This document shows positions 7,950 through 15,698 of a DNA stretch of 23,452 nucleotides, piece by piece. This DNA comes from a virus. The translations under genes were made by a program, and so were the position numbers. Positions within the stretch are counted from its first letter, which is position 1. Each line of letters opens with the position of its first letter. The stretch covers positions 1 to 23,452 of the IMG/VR virus record IMGVR_UViG_3300006920_000254. The stretch is one strand, 5' to 3'. The notes beneath the pieces are model-generated. The model did not search any database. It saw nothing but the letters and a program-made list of their open reading frames with translations, and was not told the DNA's origin.

Positions 7950-8999
7950 ATGAGAAATAAATTATTACAGCCGAATATAGATAATTCGGATCCGATTAAC
8001 TTCCCAGATGGGAGAATAAAAAACAATGATGGTTCTGGAAATGGTACTGCTGTAAATGAGCAAACAAAGGGCGATATTCATGAGTTTTTTGATAAGATTA
8101 TGCGACTTTATGGAATTACACATAATGGACTTCCAGATAGCGAGGCGAATGGATACCAAACAATTGAAGCGGTTAGAGCATTGGCTTCTAAAAATGACTT
8201 TGTATTGAGTATTACTAGTACGTCTGGAGTTTTAAATGTTCCCGTAAAACTTAGTTCTATGCTTACAAACGAGCAAATTGTTTGTAAAGTTATGATTGAC
8301 AAATCAACTGAAACTGAAATAAAAGGAAGTGATAATAGTCAATTTGTAGTTTCTTTTGTTGGGGATTTCAAGGCGAATGAGTATGTAAGATTAATCAAAA
8401 ATGCATCTACTGTAACAATAGTTAGATTAGTTGATTTGGTAAATTTAGATTTATCAGTTTCAGAGTTTTTGTATTTAAAAAAAGCTAATCAAACACAAGA
8501 AAACGTAGGTACAGTTGATACTGTTGCAACTACTCCATTAACAAATAAAACAGTTTTTGCAAGGCGTGTAAATGGTGTTGATAGTGATGATTATTTGGCT
8601 ACTCCATCACAAAATGGATTATTGAGTTTAGAGGATAAAGCAATTATTGATGGAATTGGTGCAAGTCCAATTAAAAATATAGGTTTTGCAAGTGGTATAG
8701 ATGTTGGTAATATGACTATTTCAGCTTCTTTGTCGGTTGGTGGTAATATTTCAGCAGCAACTGTTACTTTTAATAGTGCGGGATTAACTGTATTTAGATG
8801 TACGATGTCAAACGCAATGACAAACACTAATTACAAGGTTAAAACAGATATTCAAAGTCAAGGCGGATTTGATAATGATTCAAGGATTTTAAGTCCTCTT
8901 TTCCAGCCAATATCAACAACTCAATTTGATGTAGGAATACGAGAGTCAAGTGGATCAACTGGAAATATTAAAATGCATTTTGACGTAGTTCAATTATAA
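7950..8999 (+). CDS. tail fibre-like protein 1
   Basis: A 349-residue protein after the gp48-like gene. The N-terminus has an I-N-F-P-D-G-R-I ... G-T-A-V-N-E segment (about 16-39), then H-N-G-L-P-D-S-E-A-N-G-Y-Q-T-I-E-A-V, a pattern shared in weaker form with the next gene. The middle is strand-rich, and around residues 180-235 it has a repeat-like stretch resembling the tail-fibre shaft-to-tip transition (V-D-S-D-D-Y-L-A-T). The C-terminal ~110 residues are all beta and may form the receptor-binding tip. No enzyme motif is visible. The role is inferred from position and composition. Confidence 0.6.
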   Translation: MRNKLLQPNIDNSDPINFPDGRIKNNDGSGNGTAVNEQTKGDIHEFFDKIMRLYGITHNGLPDSEANGYQTIEAVRALASKNDFVLSITSTSGVLNVPVKLSSMLTNEQIVCKVMIDKSTETEIKGSDNSQFVVSFVGDFKANEYVRLIKNASTVTIVRLVDLVNLDLSVSEFLYLKKANQTQENVGTVDTVATTPLTNKTVFARRVNGVDSDDYLATPSQNGLLSLEDKAIIDGIGASPIKNIGFASGIDVGNMTISASLSVGGNISAATVTFNSAGLTVFRCTMSNAMTNTNYKVKTDIQSQGGFDNDSRILSPLFQPISTTQFDVGIRESSGSTGNIKMHFDVVQL

Positions 9000-9012
9000 A
9001 ATTTAAAAAAAG

Positions 9013-10173
9013 ATGAAAGTTTTAGGAAATCAAGCAATTGTAAAGGATGAGGATATAAAATATCCATTTGGTGCAAATATTCAAAATGAAACTGATGTTT
9101 TGGATGGCACTCCAGTAGTTCGTGAAATATATGGTGATGTTTTAATGAATATATATAAACTATTATCATTAACAAAAACAAGTCCAACAGACACAGAAGA
9201 TAATGATGAAACTCAATATCAATTAATAGATGCTTTAAAGAAATTTGCTAATGGCTACAATGATATTGAGCAGGTTTTGACGCTTACATCAAGTCAATGG
9301 AGCGTTCCTTTTGATTTGGATATTTTGCCAAACAAATATGTGTTTTTTGCTAGACCAACCGACAACTATGTTAGTGGTATAGTTTATACTTTTGTTGGAA
9401 TTGGTGGCACAACTTACAATTTTACAAGTCAAACAGGATTTAACGCAAGTGATGAGGTTATTGTAGTTATTGATAGTGGAACTGTAAGAGTTTATTCTTT
9501 GACGTTATTAAACACGATGAATGAAGTTTTTACTGTTATGGGACAGCCTTTGTCATTCAATGATAGTGCTGATGTTTATTATCAAGAAAACGGCAACATT
9601 TTAACTGACTATCCTAGCATTGGATATTTAGAAAATGTTATTCGTGTTTTGGCTGGTGATGGGGCATTAATTGTAAATGAAATGTTTGTAATTAAAGGTA
9701 AAGTATTGTGCGTAGTTTATGACCCAACAAACATAACTTATAAATTTTACTCTTTTCCAATTAATGATTTTGGTACTGCAGCTTTGGTTAGTGTTGTTGG
9801 TGGTTCTATTCCAGTAGGCAGTGATTTTAATCCTTATTTTTATTGTGATGGTCAAACGGTTTATGTTACAAATACAGGAGGTTCAACAGTAAATGATTAT
9901 GAGTTGGAATTATATTCTTTTGATGAGTTTTTAAATCAATTACTGTACACAAGTTTAGTGAGTTTAGAATCTGGATTTATTAAGACTACAAATGTTGTAA
10001 TAAAAAATACAGATTTATATAGCTTAATTGGTGGTTCTTTTAAGAAGTATTCTTTAACGGGTGGAACTGTAACAGATTTAGGAAATTATAACGGTGTAAT
10101 TGGTAATATTTTCGCTTTGAATGGAAACTATTATTTTACTTCTGGAGAGGTTGCGAAAAAATGGACTTTATAA
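9013..10173 (+). CDS. tail fibre-like protein 2 with possible beta-propeller C-terminus
   Basis: A 386-residue protein. Residues 1-165 follow the same layout as the preceding gene: Y-P-F-G, D-G-T-P-V near 32-37, D-N-D-E-T-Q-Y-Q-L-I-D-A-L near 61-75, then a beta domain. This suggests gene duplication followed by divergence. From about 190 onward it is made of short repeats with a Y/F-strand, loop and Y-S-F/Y-S-L pattern (for example F-Y-S-F, L-Y-S-F, K-Y-S-L), which resembles the blades of a Kelch-like propeller. Such domains could bind cell-surface polysaccharide or protein. The propeller reading is inference. Confidence 0.55.
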   Translation: MKVLGNQAIVKDEDIKYPFGANIQNETDVLDGTPVVREIYGDVLMNIYKLLSLTKTSPTDTEDNDETQYQLIDALKKFANGYNDIEQVLTLTSSQWSVPFDLDILPNKYVFFARPTDNYVSGIVYTFVGIGGTTYNFTSQTGFNASDEVIVVIDSGTVRVYSLTLLNTMNEVFTVMGQPLSFNDSADVYYQENGNILTDYPSIGYLENVIRVLAGDGALIVNEMFVIKGKVLCVVYDPTNITYKFYSFPINDFGTAALVSVVGGSIPVGSDFNPYFYCDGQTVYVTNTGGSTVNDYELELYSFDEFLNQLLYTSLVSLESGFIKTTNVVIKNTDLYSLIGGSFKKYSLTGGTVTDLGNYNGVIGNIFALNGNYYFTSGEVAKKWTL

Positions 10174-10184
10174 TAGGTTAAACT

Positions 10185-10835
10185 ATGAAATTAGATGTAA
10201 ATACAGATGCTAGTATTGCTTTATCGGCTAAATTGGAAAAGTTGCATAAATCGGCTTTTCCAAGTGCCGTTAGAAATACTTTGAATGAGGTTGCTTTTAC
10301 ATCTAAAACATTAATTCAAAAGAAAACAGATGATACTTTTACCATTAGACAAAAAAACCTTTTTAAAAGATTTACAGTTGTAGAAAAGGCAACTGGATTC
10401 AATGTTAATCAAATGGTTTCTCGAGTTGGTATTGATGGAACTACAAATCCTAAATTATCACAAGGATTAGAAAAACAAGAAACGGGCGGTGTTATTTCTG
10501 GTCGTAGATTAATTGCACACGACAAAGGTAGGATTTCAAGTAGTTCAAAAAAGAAGATTAAAAAGCAAAATTATTTTTCTAGTATTGGGAACGTTGGACG
10601 TCCAAATAAAAGGGTAAAAGGGAGTAAGTACATAATGATAAAAAAGGGTGCAAAAGGAACTATATTTGAAGTAAAAAACAAGAAACTAAATCCAATTTAT
10701 AATGTTAGACAAACCGATAAAACAAGGTTGCAAGCAAAACCTTTTATAAGACCAAGTGCAATAATGGCATCTAAAAGATTAGATGATATTTATAAAAAAC
10801 AAGCAGAATTTCAATTCAAAAAATATTTAAAATAA
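10185..10835 (+). CDS. minor tail protein, gpZ/gpG-like
   Basis: A 216-residue very basic protein (Lys-rich, about 110-160). It opens with an N-terminal helix rich in A/L and R-N-T-L-N-E-V-A-F-T-S-K, and closes with K-P-F-I-R-P-S-A followed by a helix ending in F-Q-F-K-K-Y-L-K. This is the layout of lambda gpZ / Mu gpG-type tail completion proteins. In most phages this gene lies before the major tail genes, so its place after the fibres is unusual. The stop overlaps the next ATG (TAATG). Confidence 0.5.
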   Translation: MKLDVNTDASIALSAKLEKLHKSAFPSAVRNTLNEVAFTSKTLIQKKTDDTFTIRQKNLFKRFTVVEKATGFNVNQMVSRVGIDGTTNPKLSQGLEKQETGGVISGRRLIAHDKGRISSSSKKKIKKQNYFSSIGNVGRPNKRVKGSKYIMIKKGAKGTIFEVKNKKLNPIYNVRQTDKTRLQAKPFIRPSAIMASKRLDDIYKKQAEFQFKKYLK

Positions 10836-12055
10836 TGGGATGGAAAGATGATTTAGAAAACATAAAGTTTTCAATAAAAACAGGCGACGGAAAAGAGTAT
10901 TTTCCATTATGGAAAGATAGCGAAAAATCAAAAGACTACAATTCAAGTGCTTTTGATTTTATTGATGTTTCTGGTACTTTTGTTGACCGTAAAAAACCAA
11001 AAGGAAATAAATACCCGTTGACATTTTATTTTCAAGGCGATGACTGTATTACACAATCAAACGAGTTTGAAAATTCAGCTGATGATTCAAGGGCTTGGGA
11101 AATAACGCATCCTTTTTACGGAACAATAAAAGGGCAACCGTTATCACTAAAAAGAAACGATAATAACTACAATGTTACTGAAATTACTGTTGATTTTTGG
11201 GAGAGTATAACGGATGACTATCCAATTTCTGATGTATCTGTAAAAGATGAGGTTTTAAGCAAAAGGAATTTAGTTTCACAAAGTGCAGTTACAAGTTATT
11301 CGAGTAGCGAAAATGTATTACAAAGTGAAGATATTACAAAAAATAAAGACGCTAATATTTTAACTAATTCGGCTTTTGATACTTCTTTGGAAAATGATGA
11401 TTTTGCAGATTATCAAATTATTTTTGGATCCGCTCAAAAGGCAACCGATGATTTATTAAATAATGCTTCAAATGCAATTGAAAAAACAAACGAGTTATTA
11501 AATTTTCCTAGTGGTGTTGATTTACCCGTATTAGTTAAAGTAAAAAATTATGTAAACGCTTTTGAGAATTTAGTAAAAGAATTACAGACTATTGCAGATA
11601 AATTATTTTTTGAAAGTCAAGCGGGATTGTGTATTTCTAATTTATGTAATGCTTCGGTAAACTATCAAGAAACAGATTTTGAAATTAGAAATGAAGTTGA
11701 GCAGGTTGTAAATGAAATTTTAATCATTTACGCTCAATATTTACTTATTTTAGATAATGCCTCGGTATCTATTTATGATGTTGGAAATACATATCAACCA
11801 GATGCAGGACTTCAAAATGATGTTTATAATATTGTGATGTTTACTATTGGAAATCTTTATAATTTAGCTTTTAATGCTAAACAAGAAAGGCTAGTTTACA
11901 CAACAAAAGATACTAATTTGATATTACTTACTCATAAGTATTTAGGACTAGATGCAAGTGATGAAAACATTGATAAGTTTAGACAAATAAACAATATCAA
12001 AATGAATGAATTGTTTAATGTAAAAAAAGATAGATTAATCAAATACTACGTGTAA
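10835..12055 (+). CDS. DNA circularisation-like tail protein (Mu gpN)
   Basis: A 406-residue protein. Residues 1-120 fit the DNA_circ_N domain: G-K-E-Y-F-P-L-W, then D-V-S-G-T-F-V-D-R, a K-Y-P-L-T-F-Y-F-Q-G-D-D strand-turn near 60-72, and H-P-F-Y-G-T-I-K-G-Q-P (about 91-101). The remainder is helical and variable. Mu gpN and its homologues form a LysM-like ring at the top of the baseplate hub. The gene overlaps by one base the gpP-like hub gene downstream, matching the conserved N-P-45 order. Confidence 0.72.
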   Translation: MGWKDDLENIKFSIKTGDGKEYFPLWKDSEKSKDYNSSAFDFIDVSGTFVDRKKPKGNKYPLTFYFQGDDCITQSNEFENSADDSRAWEITHPFYGTIKGQPLSLKRNDNNYNVTEITVDFWESITDDYPISDVSVKDEVLSKRNLVSQSAVTSYSSSENVLQSEDITKNKDANILTNSAFDTSLENDDFADYQIIFGSAQKATDDLLNNASNAIEKTNELLNFPSGVDLPVLVKVKNYVNAFENLVKELQTIADKLFFESQAGLCISNLCNASVNYQETDFEIRNEVEQVVNEILIIYAQYLLILDNASVSIYDVGNTYQPDAGLQNDVYNIVMFTIGNLYNLAFNAKQERLVYTTKDTNLILLTHKYLGLDASDENIDKFRQINNIKMNELFNVKKDRLIKYYV

Positions 12056-13077
12056 TGAGAATTAAAATAAACGGTAACCAATATTTGTTTTTTAATAGTT
12101 TGAAGATTAGTTTATCATTGGATAGCATTGCTTCAACTTTCTCATTTGTGGCTCGATTTAATTCAGAAAATGAAAATCATAAAAAACTGTTTAAACCTTT
12201 GAGTTATCAAAAAGTAGAAATATTTAATGATGCTGATGTATTGATTTTTACGGGTACAATTATTAATCACTCTTTTAATTCAGATTCTAATCCTAATTTA
12301 GTGAATGTTAGTGGTTATTCATTGGCTGGAATTTTAGAAGATTGTACAACACCAGTTAAGAATTACCCTTTAGAAAGCACAAATAGAAGTTTAAAAGATA
12401 TTTCAGAGAGATTATGCGGTTTGTTTGGTATTAAGGTTGTGATTGATTCAAGTGTAGGAAATGATGCAAATAGGATTTACAAAAAGTCTGTTGCTAGTCC
12501 GACTGATACTATCAAAAGTTATTTAAACAAGCTTACAAGCCAAAGAAACGTTATTTTAAGCCATGATAATAAAGGTAGAGTAGTTTTGTTTAAACCAAAC
12601 GCAGAAAAATCACCCAAATACTCTTTTAATAAGTCAAATGGTTTACAAATGAGTTTGAGTGTTGACGGTCAAGGATTACATAGTTTAATTTCAGTTGTAA
12701 GGCAACCAAGTAGCGATAATGCAGGAGTAAGTACACAAGACAGCATTCAAAATCCATTAATTCCAATATTTAGACCAACAACAAAGGTTTTAAGTAGTGG
12801 AGAGGATACAGATACAAAGAATGCTGCTGATAATGAATTGGCAAGTGAACTAAAAGCAATAAGTGTAAAAGTTAGTTTAAGTAAGTTGTTGGATGATATT
12901 TTGCCAGGAGATATAATTGAGATTGAAAACCCAGAAATATACATTTATAGTAAAGTTAAATTCATGGTTTCTAGTATTGACTTTGATATTGACGTGAGTA
13001 AGCAAACAACTAATTTAACGTTAGTTTTACCAGAAACATACACTAGTAAAGTACCAAAAAAAATATTTGATTTATGA
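12055..13077 (+). CDS. baseplate hub protein (Mu gpP / T4 gp27-like)
   Basis: A 340-residue protein. The first 100 residues form a hub-like strand set with F-N-S-L-K-I-S-L-S-L-D and F-T-G-T-I-I-N-H. The segment V-S-G-Y-S-L-A-G-I-L-E-D (about 84-95) matches the conserved gpP/gpD region, and S-L-K-D-I-S-E-R-L-C-G-L-F-G-I (about 112-126) is the usual second landmark. The C-terminal V-S-S-I-D-F-D strand region is also typical. The trimeric hub bridges the tube and the spike. It is followed, with a 4-base overlap, by the spike gene. Confidence 0.78.
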   Translation: MRIKINGNQYLFFNSLKISLSLDSIASTFSFVARFNSENENHKKLFKPLSYQKVEIFNDADVLIFTGTIINHSFNSDSNPNLVNVSGYSLAGILEDCTTPVKNYPLESTNRSLKDISERLCGLFGIKVVIDSSVGNDANRIYKKSVASPTDTIKSYLNKLTSQRNVILSHDNKGRVVLFKPNAEKSPKYSFNKSNGLQMSLSVDGQGLHSLISVVRQPSSDNAGVSTQDSIQNPLIPIFRPTTKVLSSGEDTDTKNAADNELASELKAISVKVSLSKLLDDILPGDIIEIENPEIYIYSKVKFMVSSIDFDIDVSKQTTNLTLVLPETYTSKVPKKIFDL

Positions 13078-13562
13078 TAACATTTGCAAAAGTAAAAGAG
13101 TCAATTTTAGAAGGATTAAAAAGGACTTTTAAAGTAGAACAATTCGGAGTTAAAACTGCAACAGAAAGTATGCCTTTTGGTTTTGATGGTTCACCTTTAA
13201 AAGATATGACCGCTATTTATAGTAATACTTCAAACGATGCTGAAAGTGTAATTATAGGATACATTAATAAAAACCAAATAGCAGAAGCAGGAGAAAGCCG
13301 TATTTATTCTTTGGATAGTGACGGTATTTTAAAAGCTTTTGTTTATTGCAAAAAAGATGGAGTTATTGAGTTAAACGGAAACACAAATTTTGTAGTCAAG
13401 TATAATGAATTACAAACAGTATTAAACGCTTTAGCATCTTCAATCAATACTGAAAATGGTAAGATTGCAACGGCTATTGGTTTGCTTGGTGGTTCTTATG
13501 TTCCTGCACCAATTACAATTGACATTTCAAGTGCCAAAAATGAAACAATTAAAACGAATTAA
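13074..13562 (+). CDS. baseplate spike protein (Mu gp45-like)
   Basis: A 162-residue protein beginning inside the hub gene (ATGA overlap). An N-terminal helix is followed by the spike OB-like region: F-G-V-K-T-A near 24-29, then I-I-G-Y-I-N-K-N near 61-68. A-G-E-S-R-I-Y-S-L-D near 73-82 and a G-V-I-E-L-N-G strand near 98-104 resemble the G-E-x-x-I/L-Y-d and i-x-l-x-G pattern of gp45/gpV spikes. The C-terminal end lacks an obvious H-x-H iron-binding apex motif, so a separate tip protein or a tip without metal is possible. It is the last gene before a terminator. Confidence 0.7.
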   Translation: MITFAKVKESILEGLKRTFKVEQFGVKTATESMPFGFDGSPLKDMTAIYSNTSNDAESVIIGYINKNQIAEAGESRIYSLDSDGILKAFVYCKKDGVIELNGNTNFVVKYNELQTVLNALASSINTENGKIATAIGLLGGSYVPAPITIDISSAKNETIKTN

Positions 13563-13609
13563 AGAGTGTAAGTTTGATTGTCGCTAATTAAACCTATTTT
13601 TTTCTTTTT

Positions 13610-13638
13610 ACCCTGCTGTTATGGCAGGGTTTTTTTTT
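13610..13638 (+). terminator. intrinsic terminator closing the tail operon
   Basis: ACCCTGC (13610-13616) pairs with GCAGGGT (13624-13630) around a 7-base loop, followed by an unbroken T run to 13638. It lies 48 bases after the spike gene stop and just before the tandem promoter-like repeats, so it separates late tail genes from the early module. Confidence 0.85.
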
Positions 13639-13663
13639 ATAATTAAAAAATATTTTAAAAATA

Positions 13664-13700
13664 AATTAAAATATATTTGTATAATTAAAATATATTTGTA
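13664..13700 (+). promoter_or_regulatory. tandem promoter-like repeat with two TATATTTG boxes
   Basis: The 18-base unit AATTAAAATATATTTGTA occurs twice (13664-13681 and 13683-13700) with a 19-base period. Each copy contains TATATTTG (13672-13679 and 13691-13698), a perfect match to the Bacteroidetes TAnnTTTG -7 box. No clear TTG is present at -33 for either; A-tracts lie there instead. It sits between the tail-operon terminator and the first gene of the early module, so it is probably a double promoter, or a promoter plus operator, driving that module. Confidence 0.65.
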
Positions 13701-13728
13701 ATTTTACACCAACAAATAAAAAGAAATT

Positions 13729-13947
13729 ATGACAACTATTAAACAAGGATTTTATTTTGAAACTGAAAAAGAAAACGCTACAATTTTTGCAAATGGATTT
13801 TATTTTACAAGCAAAAGAGCTTTAGCAACTGACGAAAATCACGCATTATCAATTGGAAAAGAAGAAAATTGGACTGGAGATTATTTTGATGGAAAATTTA
13901 CTCCTAAATTTTTCTGTTATGATGCAGCATTAATTGAAAACAACTAA
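13729..13947 (+). CDS. small hypothetical protein, first early gene
   Basis: A 72-residue soluble protein that I do not recognise. It is aromatic-rich, with G-F-Y-F-E-T near the start repeated as N-G-F-Y-F-T-S-K at about 22-29, suggesting a short beta hairpin repeat. The ATG is preceded by an A-rich leader identical over 22 bases to the one before the gene at 14531. It is the first gene after the tandem promoter and overlaps the next small ORF (TAATG), which suggests translational coupling. Confidence 0.65.
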   Translation: MTTIKQGFYFETEKENATIFANGFYFTSKRALATDENHALSIGKEENWTGDYFDGKFTPKFFCYDAALIENN

Positions 13948-14045
13948 TGCCATATTTCATTATTGACAAAGAATCGAAAAAATATGGAAGGATGGTAGTT
14001 CCTAAAATGGCACATAACGGATTGGTGCTTTCTGATGTGGCGTGA
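13947..14045 (+). CDS. 32-residue small ORF, translationally coupled
   Basis: An ATG overlapping the previous gene's TAA (TAATG) opens 32 codons that end in TGA at 14043-14045. The product starts M-P-Y-F-I-I-D-K-E-S and is basic with a hydrophobic end. I cannot name it. The tight junction is what the other real gene pairs in this window use, and the 54-base gap afterwards holds no other frame. It could also be a remnant of a longer gene. Confidence 0.4.
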   Translation: MPYFIIDKESKKYGRMVVPKMAHNGLVLSDVA

Positions 14046-14099
14046 GCCAATACCAAACAAAACTAAATAAAAACAGAACATTAACTTTAAATATAAATA

Positions 14100-14357
14100 A
14101 TGGAAAAACAGATTAAAAAAGAGAGAGAGGCTATTGTCGATTTTAAGGGTGCTTTAGATTTTTATGAGCATACCAATAAAGGGCATAAGTTAAGCAGAAA
14201 ACTATTAGCTGAACAAACTGGAGTAAGTGCAGCTAACATGACTAATTGGGCAAAAAAAGGCAATAAGATGCTAGGATTTTTGCTAACATTACATGAGCAA
14301 ACGGGTTTTCCTTTGGAGCAAATCATTAAAGACGTACAAGAATGGAAAAGCAATTAA
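14100..14357 (+). CDS. HTH transcriptional regulator (small, XRE/Cro-like)
   Basis: An 85-residue protein with a helix-turn-helix at about 31-51: L-S-R-K-L-L-A-E-Q-T-G-V-S-A-A-N-M-T-N-W has the A-x-x-x-G-V-S spacing typical of Cro/XRE-like recognition helices. The rest is helical, consistent with a small dimeric DNA-binding protein. It is placed early in the early operon on the same strand, and no divergent partner repressor is present. It could be a Cro-like or CII-like regulator of the early/late switch. The operator may be the tandem repeat at 13664-13700, but this is untested. Confidence 0.65.
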   Translation: MEKQIKKEREAIVDFKGALDFYEHTNKGHKLSRKLLAEQTGVSAANMTNWAKKGNKMLGFLLTLHEQTGFPLEQIIKDVQEWKSN

Positions 14358-14521
14358 GGATTTTTAAGAGTAATGGATTTTGGCATTGTGAATTATGGAT
14401 TGAAGCTTCAGAATTAAGGAATGATGGGTATTACTTTGAGGATTCTGTAAAAGCTGAAAATTGGATTGATTTACAGATTGAAATAGGTAACAAAAATTGG
14501 ATTGATTTATTAAACAAATAA
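14342..14521 (+). CDS. 59-residue hypothetical protein with W-I-D-L repeats
   Basis: An ATG at 14342 inside the end of the regulator gene (16-base overlap) opens 59 codons ending in TAA at 14519-14521. The product is acidic and Trp-rich, with N-W-I-D-L at about 40-44 and again at 52-56, and a related L-W-I-E-A at about 18-22. At DNA level a 17-base sequence, AAAATTGGATTGATTTA, is repeated at 14457-14473 and 14493-14509 (period 36, that is 12 codons). The frame is the only open one between the two flanking genes, and the stop sits 9 bases before the next start. Function unknown. Confidence 0.55.
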   Translation: MEKQLRIFKSNGFWHCELWIEASELRNDGYYFEDSVKAENWIDLQIEIGNKNWIDLLNK

Positions 14522-14530
14522 AAAGAAATT

Positions 14531-15436
14531 ATGAGTACTAAACTAGATTTATTAAAGTTAGATGTGTCACAAATTGAACTGGCACAATTTGAGGAGTTAA
14601 AAAAGGCACAGTTCGAATTGGTGGAACAAAACCCATTTGTTGAGATTATAGATACTAAAACCTATGATGAGGGTAAAAAAAGGCGTACCGCTTTACGTAC
14701 TGGTAGAACAACGGTGCAAAATCAAGATAAGGAAATTGCATCAAAAATTGCATTAGTTAGAAAGTTTGTAAAAGGCAAAAATGATGAGTTGATTGAAATT
14801 GTTTCACAAGCAGAAGCAAAACAACAAGAAGAAGTTACAAGGTGGGAAAATGTTATTGAAGAAAAGCGAAAAGAAAAAGAACGTTTAGAAAAAGAGAGAG
14901 TTGATAAAATTGATTTAATGATTCAAACTTTTGAGAGTGATTGTTATGCTATAATTCAAAAAATGCAGTTTTCTACAATTAAGGAAACAAATGTTGTTTT
15001 AGATGAAAAATTTAATTCTGAAATGGATGTTGAGGAATTTGATTATTTGTTGACTTTGGCTAAAAATAGAGTTGAAACATCACTTGACAACAAATGTTCT
15101 GACTTAACAATAAAAGAAAATGAGCGTTTAGAAAATGAGCGTTTAAGAAAGGAAAAAGAGGAATCTGATGCGAAGTTGAAAGCTATTGAAGAACAACAAG
15201 AAATACAACGTTTGGTACGTGAGCTAAAGGAACATGAAGAAAAAGAAAAGGTTTTTGAAGTTCGTAAAAATAGACTTTCTGAAATTGGAATGGCATATGC
15301 TGGTGTAATAAATGGTTTTGTAAATGCTAATGATGTTTTGATAATTTCTCATGACAAAGTATATAATGCTGATGTTATTGATTTTGAAAATATTTTAACT
15401 GATACTAAAAATTCTATTCAAGAAGCAAAAGACTAA
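14531..15436 (+). CDS. coiled-coil phage protein, interrupted by an in-frame TAA
   Basis: A 301-residue highly charged protein. Residues about 75-130 (V-R-K-F-V-K-G-K-N-D-E-L then K-R-K-E-K-E-R-L-E-K-E-R) and 195-245 are long Glu/Lys-rich coiled coils. The N-terminal third has an R-R-T-A-L-R-T-G-R basic patch. It resembles in general shape the DUF1351-type proteins found near phage recombinases, but I cannot confirm this. The TAA at 15434-15436 is in frame, and the same frame continues open for 85 further codons to 15694 with the same coiled-coil composition, so the gene looks cut by a nonsense change. The next gene is the recombinase-like ATPase. Confidence 0.7.
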   Translation: MSTKLDLLKLDVSQIELAQFEELKKAQFELVEQNPFVEIIDTKTYDEGKKRRTALRTGRTTVQNQDKEIASKIALVRKFVKGKNDELIEIVSQAEAKQQEEVTRWENVIEEKRKEKERLEKERVDKIDLMIQTFESDCYAIIQKMQFSTIKETNVVLDEKFNSEMDVEEFDYLLTLAKNRVETSLDNKCSDLTIKENERLENERLRKEKEESDAKLKAIEEQQEIQRLVRELKEHEEKEKVFEVRKNRLSEIGMAYAGVINGFVNANDVLIISHDKVYNADVIDFENILTDTKNSIQEAKD

Positions 15437-15694
15437 TTAGAAAAACAAAAAGCAGAAAATGAAGCAATTGAAAAGGCTAATTTAGAAGCTAAAAAGAAAG
15501 CTGAAAAAGAAAACAAAGCAAGGGTTAAACGTTTAGCAAATGACAAAAAAATAATTTCAGAATCATTGGAAGTTTATTTTGCTGATTTGCATTTGGAAAC
15601 TGAAAACCAAGAATCAAAAGATTTTATTGATGTTGCAAACACTCAAATTCAACAACTAAAATCTATTTTATTAACTCAATTAAATAATTTATAA
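15437..15694 (+). pseudogene. C-terminal remnant of the coiled-coil protein after an in-frame stop
   Basis: Eighty-five sense codons directly in frame with the preceding gene, ending in TAA at 15692-15694, four bases before the next ATG. The sequence L-E-K-Q-K-A-E-N-E-A-I-E-K continues the coiled coil, then a short folded tail follows. No in-frame ATG, GTG or TTG lies near its start, so it would be made only by readthrough or if the TAA is an error for a sense codon. Reading the TAA as an amino acid would give a 387-residue protein whose stop-to-start spacing matches its neighbours. Confidence 0.65.
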
Positions 15695-15698
15695 AATA

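Noticed and set aside
15434-15436. Stop-codon reassignment (TAA read as an amino acid)
   Set aside because: TAA ends nearly every gene in the window at sensible positions, so a general recoding is excluded; a local mutation, error or rare readthrough is more likely.
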